Below are positions 43,660 to 51,950 of a DNA stretch of 64,000 nucleotides, in pieces. Under the pieces are notes generated by a model. The model had not been told where the DNA came from, searched no databases, and was given only the letters and a program-made list of their open reading frames with translations. The stretch is from Pseudomonas sp. WS 5079 (GTDB taxonomy: Bacteria; Pseudomonadota; Gammaproteobacteria; Pseudomonadales; Pseudomonadaceae), in NCBI RefSeq assembly GCF_012985465.1, contig NZ_JAAQWN010000007.1:186001-250000 (forward strand). Direction: 5' to 3'. The stretch's first letter is position 1. The number at the start of each line of letters is the position of its first letter. Made by a program: the position numbers and the translations under genes.

Positions 43660-46539
43660 CTAGCAGCCAGGAAAATCCGCATTTTTCCGTAACAAATCCG
43701 CCAGCCCTTCGGCCTCGATCGGCCGGCTGATCAAATAGCCCTGTACCTCATCGCAGTTTTCGGCGCGCAGGAAATCCAGCTGCTGCTGATCCTCCACACC
43801 CTCGGCCACCACCTTGAGCGCCAAGCCATGGGCCATGGCGATGATGGCCCGGGTAATCGCCAAGTCCTCGCGCCCCTGGCCCAGGCCGCGGATAAAGGTC
43901 TGGTCGATCTTCACGTAATCCACGGGGATGCGCTTGAGGTAGCTGAGGGACGAATAGCCGGTGCCAAAGTCGTCAATCGCCAGCTTCACCCCCAGGTCGC
44001 GCAATTGCTGGAAGGTGGCGATGATGTGCTCGACGCTGTCGAGCAACTGGCTTTCGGTCAGCTCCAGCTCCAGGTACTGCGGGGCCAGCCCGGTTTCGTC
44101 CAGCACCTGGCGCACCAGGCTGACCAGCTTGCCCTGGCGCAACTGGTGCACCGACAGGTTGACCGACACGCGGATCGGCGCCAGGCCCTGGCGCTGCCAT
44201 TCACAGGCCTGCCAGCAGGCCTGGCGCAGCACGAACTCGCCCAACGGCACGATCAATCCGGTTTCTTCTGCCAAGCCAATGAAATCACCGGGCGGCACAC
44301 TGCCCCATTGCGGATGGTCCCAACGCACCAGCGCCTCGGCGGCGTTCATCTTGCCAGTGGCCAGGCACAGCTTGGGTTGGTAGAACACCTTCAATTGGCG
44401 TTCATCGATGGCTTTGCGCAGTTGGTTTTCCAGCTGCAGGCGCTCAAGGGTGCTGGCTTGCAGGCTGTCGGTGTAGAACTGGAAGTTATTGCCGCCCAAA
44501 TGCTTGGCGTGCTGCATGGCCATGTTCGACTGGCTGACCAACGCGGAAATTTCCCGCGCGTTATCCGGCAACAGGCTGACACCGATTGAGGCGCTGACCA
44601 CCAACTCATGTCCCTCCACCGCCACTGGCACCCGCAACTTGGCCAGCAGCCGGGTGGCCACTCGCGCCAGGCTCGACAGGCTGCCATAAGCGTCGAACAA
44701 CACCGCAAATTCATCGCCGGACAACCGCGCAATGGTGTCGGCCTCCGGCAACGCGTTGATCAGGCGCCGCGCCATTTTTTGCAGCAATTGGTCGGCGACT
44801 TCATGGCCCAGGCTGTCATTGAGCAGCTTGAAGCGGTCCAGGTTGATATGCAGTAACGCCAGGCTGCGGCCGCCCTGGCGCACCCGCTGATGGGCCTCGC
44901 GCAGGCGCTCGCGAAACAGCGAGCGGTTGGCCAGGCCCGTCAGTTCGTCGTAATGGGTGAGGTAGCGCATGCGCTCCTCGGATTCGCGGCGCGCCGACAG
45001 ATCGGCGAAGAAGCCCACGATATGGCTCACGTTTCCCCGAACATCGCGCACTACGCTCAGTTGCAGCCATTGCGGGTACAGCTCGCCGTTCTTGCGCGCC
45101 TCCACCAATTCGCCCTGCCAACTGCCGTGGCTCAACAACGCCTGGCGGATCACCGGGAAGTGTCGGCGGGCATCGCGGCTGCACGGCAACTCCACCACAT
45201 TGCGCCCGAGCATGTCGTCTATATCAAAGCCGGTCACGCGACTGAAGGCCTGGTTGACCGCAATCAGCACGTACTCCGGGTCCAGGATCACGATGCCTTC
45301 GCTGGCCGCCTCGAACACCGTGGACGCCAGCCGCAGCTGTTCTTCCACCGCCTTGCCGGCACTGATATCGCGCCGGGTACCGAGCATGCGCGTCACGCGC
45401 CCGCTGGCCGCACGCTCCACGGCGCGCCCACGGTCCTCGATCCACACCCAGCGCCCGTCGCCATGGCGCACGCGGTACTCCACCTGGTAGTCCTCGCTGC
45501 GCCCTTTCAAGTGCTCCACCAGCGCGCGCTTGAGCAGCGGCAAGTCGTCCGGGTGCAGGCGAGGCGTGAGGTCGCGCAACATCGCCGTGACGTATTCCGG
45601 CTCCAGGCCGAACAACTCCTTGAGCTGGGTGTGGTGGACCTCGTCGGTTTGCAGGTTCCAGTCCCACAAACCCAACTCACTGGCCTGCAATGCCATCGCC
45701 AGGCGCGCTTCGCTTTTGCTCAGGGCCAGGCTGGCGGCGTCCAGTTGCTGGCCGCGTTGTTCGACACGGTGTTGCAGGCCGACCTGGGCTTCACGCAACT
45801 CCTGCTCGACCTGGCGCCGCTGCTCAACCTCGCGCACCAGGTCCTGATTCAACTGCTCGCTGCGCTGACGGGCCTGCTGCAGGTGCTCGATCAGGGCCTG
45901 GTTCTGGAACCGGCGCAGCAAACCGCGCTGGATCAGGCGGTTGACCTGCCATGCCACCAGGCTCAGGGATGCCAGCAGAATCAGGCCCAGGTAACTCCAG
46001 CCCTGCAGTTGCGGTTCGCCGCTCCAGAATAAATAGAGGATGGTGGGCACCAGGCAGGGCAAGGCAAACGATAAGAACGCCGGCACGCTCACCGCGTAGG
46101 CCACGCTGGCCGATAAGGTGGCCACGCCAATCAGGCCGAAGATCCAGGCCTGCTGCACGAAACTGTCCAGGGGCACCAGGACAATGGCCGCGCTCGCCAG
46201 GGTCAGGCCGCTGGCCGCCGAGCCCAACATGAACATGCGCCGCCAGACCGGCTGCGCCTGCCGGCTGGGCAGGGCGCTATCGAAGGCCGCCACCTGGATC
46301 ACGCGCATCGCCACCAGGGCCAGCAACCACACCAGCCAACTGCCGACCAGCACGTAGCGCTGCGGGCTCCAGAGCAACCAGGCGCAGACCAGACCGTTAA
46401 TCAACATCAATAAAGTGGGCAGCAACGAACCTTGGTACAACAGACGCGTGCGCTCGACCGCCATCTCCATGGCGTAGTGCTTGCGGATAACTTGCGCCGG
46501 CGCGACAGAAGGGCCAGGCAAGTCGGTGCTGAGGGTCAT
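43660..46539 (-). CDS. Membrane-bound PAS-GGDEF-EAL protein
   Basis: A 959-residue cyclic-di-GMP protein. Five to six N-terminal membrane segments (about 30-210) are followed by a coiled coil, two PAS domains (about 275-520), a GGDEF domain with the variant SGDEF (607-611) and an EAL domain with EAL intact (735-737) and DDFGTGYSSLSYL. A phosphodiesterase is expected; the SGDEF variant may still make or bind the nucleotide. The start at 46539 was chosen over one 135 nt upstream that would add an atypical leader. I recall PA5442 as the counterpart. Confidence 0.88.
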   Translation of the reverse strand: MTLSTDLPGPSVAPAQVIRKHYAMEMAVERTRLLYQGSLLPTLLMLINGLVCAWLLWSPQRYVLVGSWLVWLLALVAMRVIQVAAFDSALPSRQAQPVWRRMFMLGSAASGLTLASAAIVLVPLDSFVQQAWIFGLIGVATLSASVAYAVSVPAFLSFALPCLVPTILYLFWSGEPQLQGWSYLGLILLASLSLVAWQVNRLIQRGLLRRFQNQALIEHLQQARQRSEQLNQDLVREVEQRRQVEQELREAQVGLQHRVEQRGQQLDAASLALSKSEARLAMALQASELGLWDWNLQTDEVHHTQLKELFGLEPEYVTAMLRDLTPRLHPDDLPLLKRALVEHLKGRSEDYQVEYRVRHGDGRWVWIEDRGRAVERAASGRVTRMLGTRRDISAGKAVEEQLRLASTVFEAASEGIVILDPEYVLIAVNQAFSRVTGFDIDDMLGRNVVELPCSRDARRHFPVIRQALLSHGSWQGELVEARKNGELYPQWLQLSVVRDVRGNVSHIVGFFADLSARRESEERMRYLTHYDELTGLANRSLFRERLREAHQRVRQGGRSLALLHINLDRFKLLNDSLGHEVADQLLQKMARRLINALPEADTIARLSGDEFAVLFDAYGSLSSLARVATRLLAKLRVPVAVEGHELVVSASIGVSLLPDNAREISALVSQSNMAMQHAKHLGGNNFQFYTDSLQASTLERLQLENQLRKAIDERQLKVFYQPKLCLATGKMNAAEALVRWDHPQWGSVPPGDFIGLAEETGLIVPLGEFVLRQACWQACEWQRQGLAPIRVSVNLSVHQLRQGKLVSLVRQVLDETGLAPQYLELELTESQLLDSVEHIIATFQQLRDLGVKLAIDDFGTGYSSLSYLKRIPVDYVKIDQTFIRGLGQGREDLAITRAIIAMAHGLALKVVAEGVEDQQQLDFLRAENCDEVQGYLISRPIEAEGLADLLRKNADFPGC

Positions 46540-46819
46540 AGGCAGTGTTCTTATAATGGTGAGCCCGAAACGTCGACGGAGCATACACAAGCGGGCGGGC
46601 AGACCAAACTGCTCTGGATCATAAAAATCGGCGAATAAACCATCGCAAACCTTGGGCCCAGAGGGGCTGAACAAGACAGGGCGCGGGCTACAGGCGATGA
46701 CTTACCGGTCATCACCGTGGATCGATTATTTGCCGATTGAAGATCGCCGCGGATTTTTTTGTGCCGACCACCCGGCAATGGGATTTGCCCCCCTTCCCCC
46801 GGCACCCTAGAATGCGCCG

Positions 46820-49003
46820 ATGCGCGATGATCTCTCCCTTTTGCTGAATTCCCTCAACGATGCCCAACGCCAGGCCGTAGCAGCCCCCGTTGGCCGTCAG
46901 TTGGTCCTGGCCGGTGCTGGCTCCGGTAAAACCCGAGTGCTGGTGCACCGTATCGCCTGGTTGATCCAGGTCGAGAACGCGTCGCCGCATTCCATCCTGT
47001 CGGTGACCTTCACCAACAAGGCCGCTGCCGAGATGCGCCACCGCATCGAGCAGTTGATGGGCATCAGCCCGGCCGGAATGTGGGTCGGCACCTTCCACGG
47101 CCTGGCGCACCGCTTGCTGCGGGCCCACTGGCAGGAGGCGGGCCTGGCCCAGACCTTCCAGATTCTCGACAGCGATGACCAGCAACGCCTGGTCAAGCGG
47201 GTGATCCGCGAGCTGGGCCTGGATGAACAACGCTGGCCGGTGCGTCAGGCCCAATGGTTTATCAACGGCCAGAAAGACGAAGGCCTGCGCCCGCAACATA
47301 TCCAGGCCAGTGGCGACTTGTTCCTGGCCACCATGCGCAGCATTTATGAAGCCTATGAAGTGGCCTGCCAGCGTGCCGGCGTCATCGACTTCTCCGAACT
47401 GCTGCTGCGGGCCCTCGACCTGTGGCGCGACAACCCCGGCTTGCTGGCCCACTACCAGAAGCGCTTCCGGCACATCCTGGTGGACGAGTTCCAGGACACC
47501 AACGCCGTGCAGTACGCCTGGTTGCGCCTGCTGGCCAAGGGCGGCGACAGCCTGATGGTGGTGGGCGACGACGATCAGTCGATCTACGGCTGGCGCGGCG
47601 CGAAAATCGAGAACATCTACCAGTATTCCGACGACTTCCCAGACGCCGAGACCATTCGCCTGGAGCAGAACTATCGCTCCACCGCCGGGATCCTCAAGGC
47701 CGCCAACGCCTTGATCGCCAATAACACCGGGCGCCTGGGCAAGGAATTGTGGACCGACGGCGGCGAAGGCGAGGCAATCAACCTGTACGCGGCCTTCAAC
47801 GAGCACGACGAAGCGCGCTACGTGGTGGAAACCATTGAAAGCGCCCTGAAAACCGGGCTGGCCCGCAGTGATATCGCCATTCTGTACCGCTCCAACGCCC
47901 AGTCACGGGTACTCGAAGAGGCCTTGCTGCGCGAGCGCATTCCGTACCGCATCTACGGCGGCCAGCGCTTCTTCGAGCGCGCAGAAATCAAGAACGCCAT
48001 GGCCTACCTGCGTTTGCTGGAAGGTCGCGGCAACGATGCCGCGCTGGAGCGGGTGATCAACGTACCGGCACGGGGCATCGGCGAGAAAACCGTCGAGGCG
48101 ATCCGCGAACATGCGCGTCACAGCGATGTGTCGATGTGGGAGGCCATGCGTCTGCTGATCGCCAATAAAGGCCTGACCGGCCGCGCTGCCGGAGCGTTGG
48201 GTGGGTTTGTCGAGTTGATCGACAGCCTCGCCGCCAAATGCCTGGAAATGCCGCTGCACCTGATGACCCAGACCGTGATCGAACAATCCGGCCTGATCGC
48301 TTATCACGAGGCGGAAAAGGGTGAGAAAGGCCAGGCTCGGGTAGAAAACCTTGAGGAACTGGTCAGCGCCGCCCGCGCGTTCGAGAACAGCGAGGAAGAT
48401 GCCGACCTGTCGCCACTGGCGGCGTTCCTCGGCCACGCCTCCCTGGAAGCCGGCGATACCCAGGCCGATGAGCACGAAGACAGCGTGCAACTGATGACGC
48501 TGCACAGTGCCAAGGGCCTGGAATTCCCCTACGTGTTCCTGGTGGGCATGGAAGAAGGCCTGTTCCCGCACAAGATGAGCCTGGAAGAGCCCGGCCGCCT
48601 TGAAGAAGAACGCCGCCTGGCCTACGTGGGTATCACTCGGGCGATGCAGAACCTGGTGATGACCTACGCCGAGACACGACGCCTGTATGGCAGCGAGACC
48701 TACAACAAGGTGTCGCGTTTCGTACGGGAAGTGCCCAAAGGGCTGATTCAGGAAGTGCGCTTGTCCAATAGCGTCAGCCGGCCGTTTGGTGGCGGTCAGC
48801 AGCAGAACTCCAGCAACATGTTTGCCGGCTCGGAAATTCCCGAGACCCCGTTCAGCCTTGGCCAGCAGGTCCGGCATGCGATCTTTGGCGAAGGGGTGAT
48901 CCTCAACTTCGAAGGCGCCGGAGCCCAGGCCAGGGTGCAGGTGAACTTCGCCGAAGGCAGCAAGTGGCTGATGATGGGTTACGCCAAGCTCGAAGCGGTC
49001 TGA
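46820..49003 (+). CDS. uvrD: DNA helicase II (UvrD)
   Basis: A 727-residue SF1A 3'-5' helicase: Walker A GAGSGKT (32-38), motif Ia TFTNKAA, motif II DEFQDTN, motif III GDDDQSIYGWRGA, motif IV EQNYRS, motif V TLHSAKGLEFPYVF and motif VI VGITRAM, plus the C-terminal Tudor-like FGEGVILNFEG. It unwinds DNA in mismatch and nucleotide-excision repair. No LexA box is evident in the 280 bp upstream. Rep is excluded by the C-terminus. Confidence 0.95.
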   Translation: MRDDLSLLLNSLNDAQRQAVAAPVGRQLVLAGAGSGKTRVLVHRIAWLIQVENASPHSILSVTFTNKAAAEMRHRIEQLMGISPAGMWVGTFHGLAHRLLRAHWQEAGLAQTFQILDSDDQQRLVKRVIRELGLDEQRWPVRQAQWFINGQKDEGLRPQHIQASGDLFLATMRSIYEAYEVACQRAGVIDFSELLLRALDLWRDNPGLLAHYQKRFRHILVDEFQDTNAVQYAWLRLLAKGGDSLMVVGDDDQSIYGWRGAKIENIYQYSDDFPDAETIRLEQNYRSTAGILKAANALIANNTGRLGKELWTDGGEGEAINLYAAFNEHDEARYVVETIESALKTGLARSDIAILYRSNAQSRVLEEALLRERIPYRIYGGQRFFERAEIKNAMAYLRLLEGRGNDAALERVINVPARGIGEKTVEAIREHARHSDVSMWEAMRLLIANKGLTGRAAGALGGFVELIDSLAAKCLEMPLHLMTQTVIEQSGLIAYHEAEKGEKGQARVENLEELVSAARAFENSEEDADLSPLAAFLGHASLEAGDTQADEHEDSVQLMTLHSAKGLEFPYVFLVGMEEGLFPHKMSLEEPGRLEEERRLAYVGITRAMQNLVMTYAETRRLYGSETYNKVSRFVREVPKGLIQEVRLSNSVSRPFGGGQQQNSSNMFAGSEIPETPFSLGQQVRHAIFGEGVILNFEGAGAQARVQVNFAEGSKWLMMGYAKLEAV

Positions 49004-49008
49004 CTGAG

Positions 49009-49033
49009 CGTTCCCACGCTCTGCGTGGGAACG
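49009..49033. terminator. Hairpin after uvrD
   Basis: CGTTCCCACGC and GCGTGGGAACG form a perfect 11-bp stem with a 3-base loop, 6 bp after the uvrD stop. No T-run follows; the same hairpin occurs as a dispersed element in many Pseudomonas, so it may be a repeat as well as an end signal. Confidence 0.6.
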
Positions 49034-49226
49034 ATCGGGCGCTCTGCCTCGGTGAGATGGGTCGCCTTGCCCTTGTTTTTAACCAGTACGGGCCAATATC
49101 TGTAATTAGTCCTACAGACCATTCGCAAAGGTCTTACGCAAAAGCCCGAAACATTATGCCGCTAGCCACTGCCTCTGCACCTGTGCAACATGGCGCGCGT
49201 GCAATCCACAAATGGGAATTCCCTTT

Positions 49227-50108
49227 ATGAAACGTTTTCTTAGCATCGCCATGGCGTTGTGCATCGGCCTGACGATGAGCCTCGACGCCAACGCCAAACG
49301 CTTCGGTGGCGGTAAAAGCTCCGGCGCAGCACCGAGCCACCAGACCAGCCAAATGGCCCCAGCCGCTGGCGGCATGGGCGGAGCGGCTGCCACCGCAGGT
49401 GCAGCCGGTGCAGCCGGTGCCGCTGGCGCTGCTGCCAAGGCCGGCGGTGCTTCGCGCTGGTTGGGCCCTCTGGCCGGTATCGCTGCCGGTGGCCTGCTCG
49501 CTTCCATGTTCATGGGCGGCGGCTTCCAGGGCATGCAGATCTTCGACATCCTGATCATGGCGGTCATCGCTTTTGTGATCTTCCGCTTCATCGCCGCCCG
49601 TCGCCGCAAGCAGCAGGAGCACCTGGCTCCAGCCGGCGCGCCGATGCAGCGTGAAGTGTTCGAGCAAAAGCCTGCCATGGGTTCGATCTTCGGCGGCTCG
49701 GCAGCACCTGCTGCCGCTCGTCCGGTGATCAACGCGCCAGCCTGGTTCAACGAAGAGCGTTTCGTCGAAGCGGCCCGCAACCACTTCCAGTCCCTGCAGC
49801 AACACTGGGACGCCAACGAAATGGACAAGATCGCCGAGTTCGTGACCCCGCAACTGCTGGAGTTCCTCAAGCGCGAACGTGCCGAACTGGGCGACGGCTT
49901 CCAGTCGACCTACATCGACGACCTGCGCGTGCAGTTGGAAGGTGTGGATGATCGCGCCGACAAGACCATCGCTACCCTGACCTTCAGCGGTACGTCGAAG
50001 ACTTCGCGCTTCGACCAGGGCGAAGTGTTCAGCGAAAGCTGGAACATGGAACGTCCACAGGGCGAAAACCAGCCTTGGCTGGTAGCCGGTATCCGCCAGA
50101 ACGGCTGA
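49227..50108 (+). CDS. Tim44-domain membrane protein
   Basis: A 293-residue protein with a signal sequence or membrane anchor (MKRFLSIAMALCIG..., cleavage near DANA), a low-complexity Gly-Ala stretch with GAA repeats, one or two hydrophobic helices (about 80-125), then a Tim44-like domain (AWFNEERFVEAARNHFQSLQQHWDANEMDKIAEFVTPQLLEFL...). Bacterial Tim44-like proteins are implicated in protein-membrane association, but the role is unclear. The start at 49227 gives a normal signal peptide; a terminator follows at 50139. Confidence 0.85.
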   Translation: MKRFLSIAMALCIGLTMSLDANAKRFGGGKSSGAAPSHQTSQMAPAAGGMGGAAATAGAAGAAGAAGAAAKAGGASRWLGPLAGIAAGGLLASMFMGGGFQGMQIFDILIMAVIAFVIFRFIAARRRKQQEHLAPAGAPMQREVFEQKPAMGSIFGGSAAPAAARPVINAPAWFNEERFVEAARNHFQSLQQHWDANEMDKIAEFVTPQLLEFLKRERAELGDGFQSTYIDDLRVQLEGVDDRADKTIATLTFSGTSKTSRFDQGEVFSESWNMERPQGENQPWLVAGIRQNG

Positions 50109-50138
50109 TCCACAAAGGCCTACAGCCTGCTGTAAGAA

Positions 50139-50193
50139 ACACCCCGGTCTTGTGCAGCGCTTTAAGAAGCCTGCACAGCCGGGGTGTTTTTTT
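50139..50193 (+). terminator. Intrinsic terminator of the Tim44-like gene
   Basis: Long stem ACACCCCGG...CCGGGGTGT with inner pairs CTGTGCAGG-like arms, followed by TTTTTTT. Confidence 0.9.
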
Positions 50194-50228
50194 GCCTGTG
50201 GAAAAGTCAGCATGGGGTTTTGCTGGAT

Positions 50229-50253
50229 TAATGAGAACGACTCTCATTATACT
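50229..50253 (+). promoter_or_regulatory. Fur box over the -10 of the sigma-factor promoter
   Basis: TAATGAGA-N5-TCTCATTA (50229-50249) is a strong Fur-type dyad; its right arm overlaps TATACT (50248-50253), the probable -10. It places the system under iron repression, about 40 bp before the sigma gene. Confidence 0.82.
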
Positions 50254-50293
50254 CGCCCTCCCCGGTTCTGCCCGAGCATAGGAAAGTGCCGCC

Positions 50294-50791
50294 GTGCTGG
50301 AAAAACTGTTCACTCAACATGCACCCGCGTTGCATCGGTATCTGTTGCGCAAAAAGTGCTCCCCAAGCCTGGCTTCGGACCTGGTACAGGACACTTTCCT
50401 GCGCATCGCCCAGTTGGAGAGCCTGGAGCGCGTGCTGTGCGCGCCGTCCTATCTGTTTCGGGTAGCGCACAACCTGATGATCGACCATCACCGCCGCTAT
50501 GGTGAAAAGCGCTACGACAACGACCCCAGCGCCTTCTTCGCCACCCTGGTAGACGAAACCAGTTGCCCTGAAGAACAGGCCCTCGGCGCGTTGGAACTGG
50601 AGCACCTGGAAAGCCTGCTGCAACGCATGCCGCCGCGTACCCGCGATGTGTTCATGCTGTGCCGGGTGGAAGGCATGACGCACAAAGAGACCGCGCGCTA
50701 TTTACGGATATCCACAAGCTCTGTACAAAAACACATGGCAATGGCCCTGGCCAGGATTGGCCGGGCGCTTGAGCCGGACCAAGAGGGCTGA
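50294..50791 (+). CDS. ECF sigma factor, FecI/HasI type
   Basis: A 165-residue iron-starvation sigma factor. Region 2 (ALHRYLLRKKCSPSLASDLVQDTFLRIAQ) and region 4 (MPPRTRDVFMLCRVEGMTHKETARYLRISTSSVQKHMAMALARI) are clear. The start is GTG. It is repressed by Fur through the upstream box and probably released by the anti-sigma factor at 50835 when the receptor at 51951 binds its ligand, then transcribes the receptor and hemophore genes. Confidence 0.92.
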   Translation: MLEKLFTQHAPALHRYLLRKKCSPSLASDLVQDTFLRIAQLESLERVLCAPSYLFRVAHNLMIDHHRRYGEKRYDNDPSAFFATLVDETSCPEEQALGALELEHLESLLQRMPPRTRDVFMLCRVEGMTHKETARYLRISTSSVQKHMAMALARIGRALEPDQEG

Positions 50792-50834
50792 GCCTTGTGT
50801 ACGACAAAGAGCCAAAAGGTAAATAGACCGAACC

Positions 50835-51815
50835 GTGAACGCCTCCCCACAGACTATCGACCCGGTAGAGCGCAAAGCTGCCGACTGGGTGATGCGCCAT
50901 CGCCAAGGACAGCTTTCGGCACGTGAACTCGAGGCGTTTCAGCGCTGGTTGGCCGCCGACCCTTTGCACGCCGCCGCCGCCGAGCGCGCCAATCGTGCTT
51001 GGCTGGCCACCGCGCAGCTCAAGCAACGTCCCGGCTATGTAAAACCCCAACGCCCGCCGCGCTCTGCCTGGCTGCGCATGCCGGTGGTCGGCGGCAGCGC
51101 CGTGGCGGCGCTGGCGTTGGGCTGCTGGATGCTGCTGGCACCACCTTTCTGGGTCCAGGCCCTGAACAGCGACTATCACACCGGGTTTGGCGAAGTGCGC
51201 CAGATCACCCTGGCCGACGGCAGCCAGGTGCAACTGGGCAGCCACAGCATCCTGAGCCTGGCCTACGACGACCAGACCCGTCGGGTGCGCCTGAGCCAGG
51301 GCGAGGCGGTCTTCACCCCTGCGCCAATGAATGAACAGGAGCGGCGGCCCTTCACCGTACAAGCGCCCGGGGCCGATATCACCGCGCGAGGCACGCGTTA
51401 CCTGGTCGGTGTCGGCAAGGATCGCGAAGGCTGGGTGGGGGTGCTGCAGCATCGGGTCGAGGTCAACCTGACCCAGCACGGGCGCGATGAAGCCGCAGGT
51501 TCCGCGCTGCTGGAGCAGGGCAACAGCCTGCACTTCAGCCCCGGAACGGGCCTGGTGCCGCTGAACACCAGCCCCGAGGAACTGGCCAGTTGGCAGGAAG
51601 GCCGGCTGGTATTCCAACGCGAATCCCTGGCCGACGCCGCCGCCCGCATCAACCGTTACCGACCGGGGCTGGTGCTGGTCAAGGGCGAGGCCCTGCGCAA
51701 CGTGCGGGTCAGTGCGGTAATGCGCCTGGATAACCTCGACGCCGCGCTTGAACACCTGGTGGCGCAAGTCCACGGGCGCATGTTCGAGCTGCCAGGACTG
51801 ACACTGATCTACTGA
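50835..51815 (+). CDS. FecR-type anti-sigma factor
   Basis: A 326-residue membrane regulator with the N-terminal sigma-binding domain (DPVERKAADWVMRHRQGQLSARELEAFQRWLAADPLH), one membrane helix (about 80-103) and a periplasmic FecR domain (GFGEVRQITLADGSQVQLGSHSIL) that receives the signal from the receptor's STN domain. The C-terminal part has the FecR/STN-like NVRVSAVMRLDNLDAALEHLV. GTG start 43 bp after the sigma gene. It relays receptor occupancy to the sigma factor. Confidence 0.9.
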   Translation: MNASPQTIDPVERKAADWVMRHRQGQLSARELEAFQRWLAADPLHAAAAERANRAWLATAQLKQRPGYVKPQRPPRSAWLRMPVVGGSAVAALALGCWMLLAPPFWVQALNSDYHTGFGEVRQITLADGSQVQLGSHSILSLAYDDQTRRVRLSQGEAVFTPAPMNEQERRPFTVQAPGADITARGTRYLVGVGKDREGWVGVLQHRVEVNLTQHGRDEAAGSALLEQGNSLHFSPGTGLVPLNTSPEELASWQEGRLVFQRESLADAAARINRYRPGLVLVKGEALRNVRVSAVMRLDNLDAALEHLVAQVHGRMFELPGLTLIY

Positions 51816-51845
51816 GCCGCCTCGCACGGCGTCAATTTCAAAAAA

Positions 51846-51882
51846 ATATAAATAACAATATTTATAGATCATAACGATCTAT
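51846..51882. promoter_or_regulatory. AT-rich inverted repeats before the receptor gene
   Basis: ATAGATC-N5-GATCTAT (51864-51882) is a perfect 7-bp dyad adjoining a second weak dyad (AAATAT...ATATTT). It sits about 75-100 bp before the receptor gene, where the dedicated sigma promoter should be; no FecI-type -35/-10 pair is obvious. Confidence 0.4.
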
Positions 51883-51950
51883 CGCGTTTTTGCAGCTGGG
51901 CCGTTTCTACTACATGTGAATAAATCTTATTTACTTTAGTGAGGCCGGTT

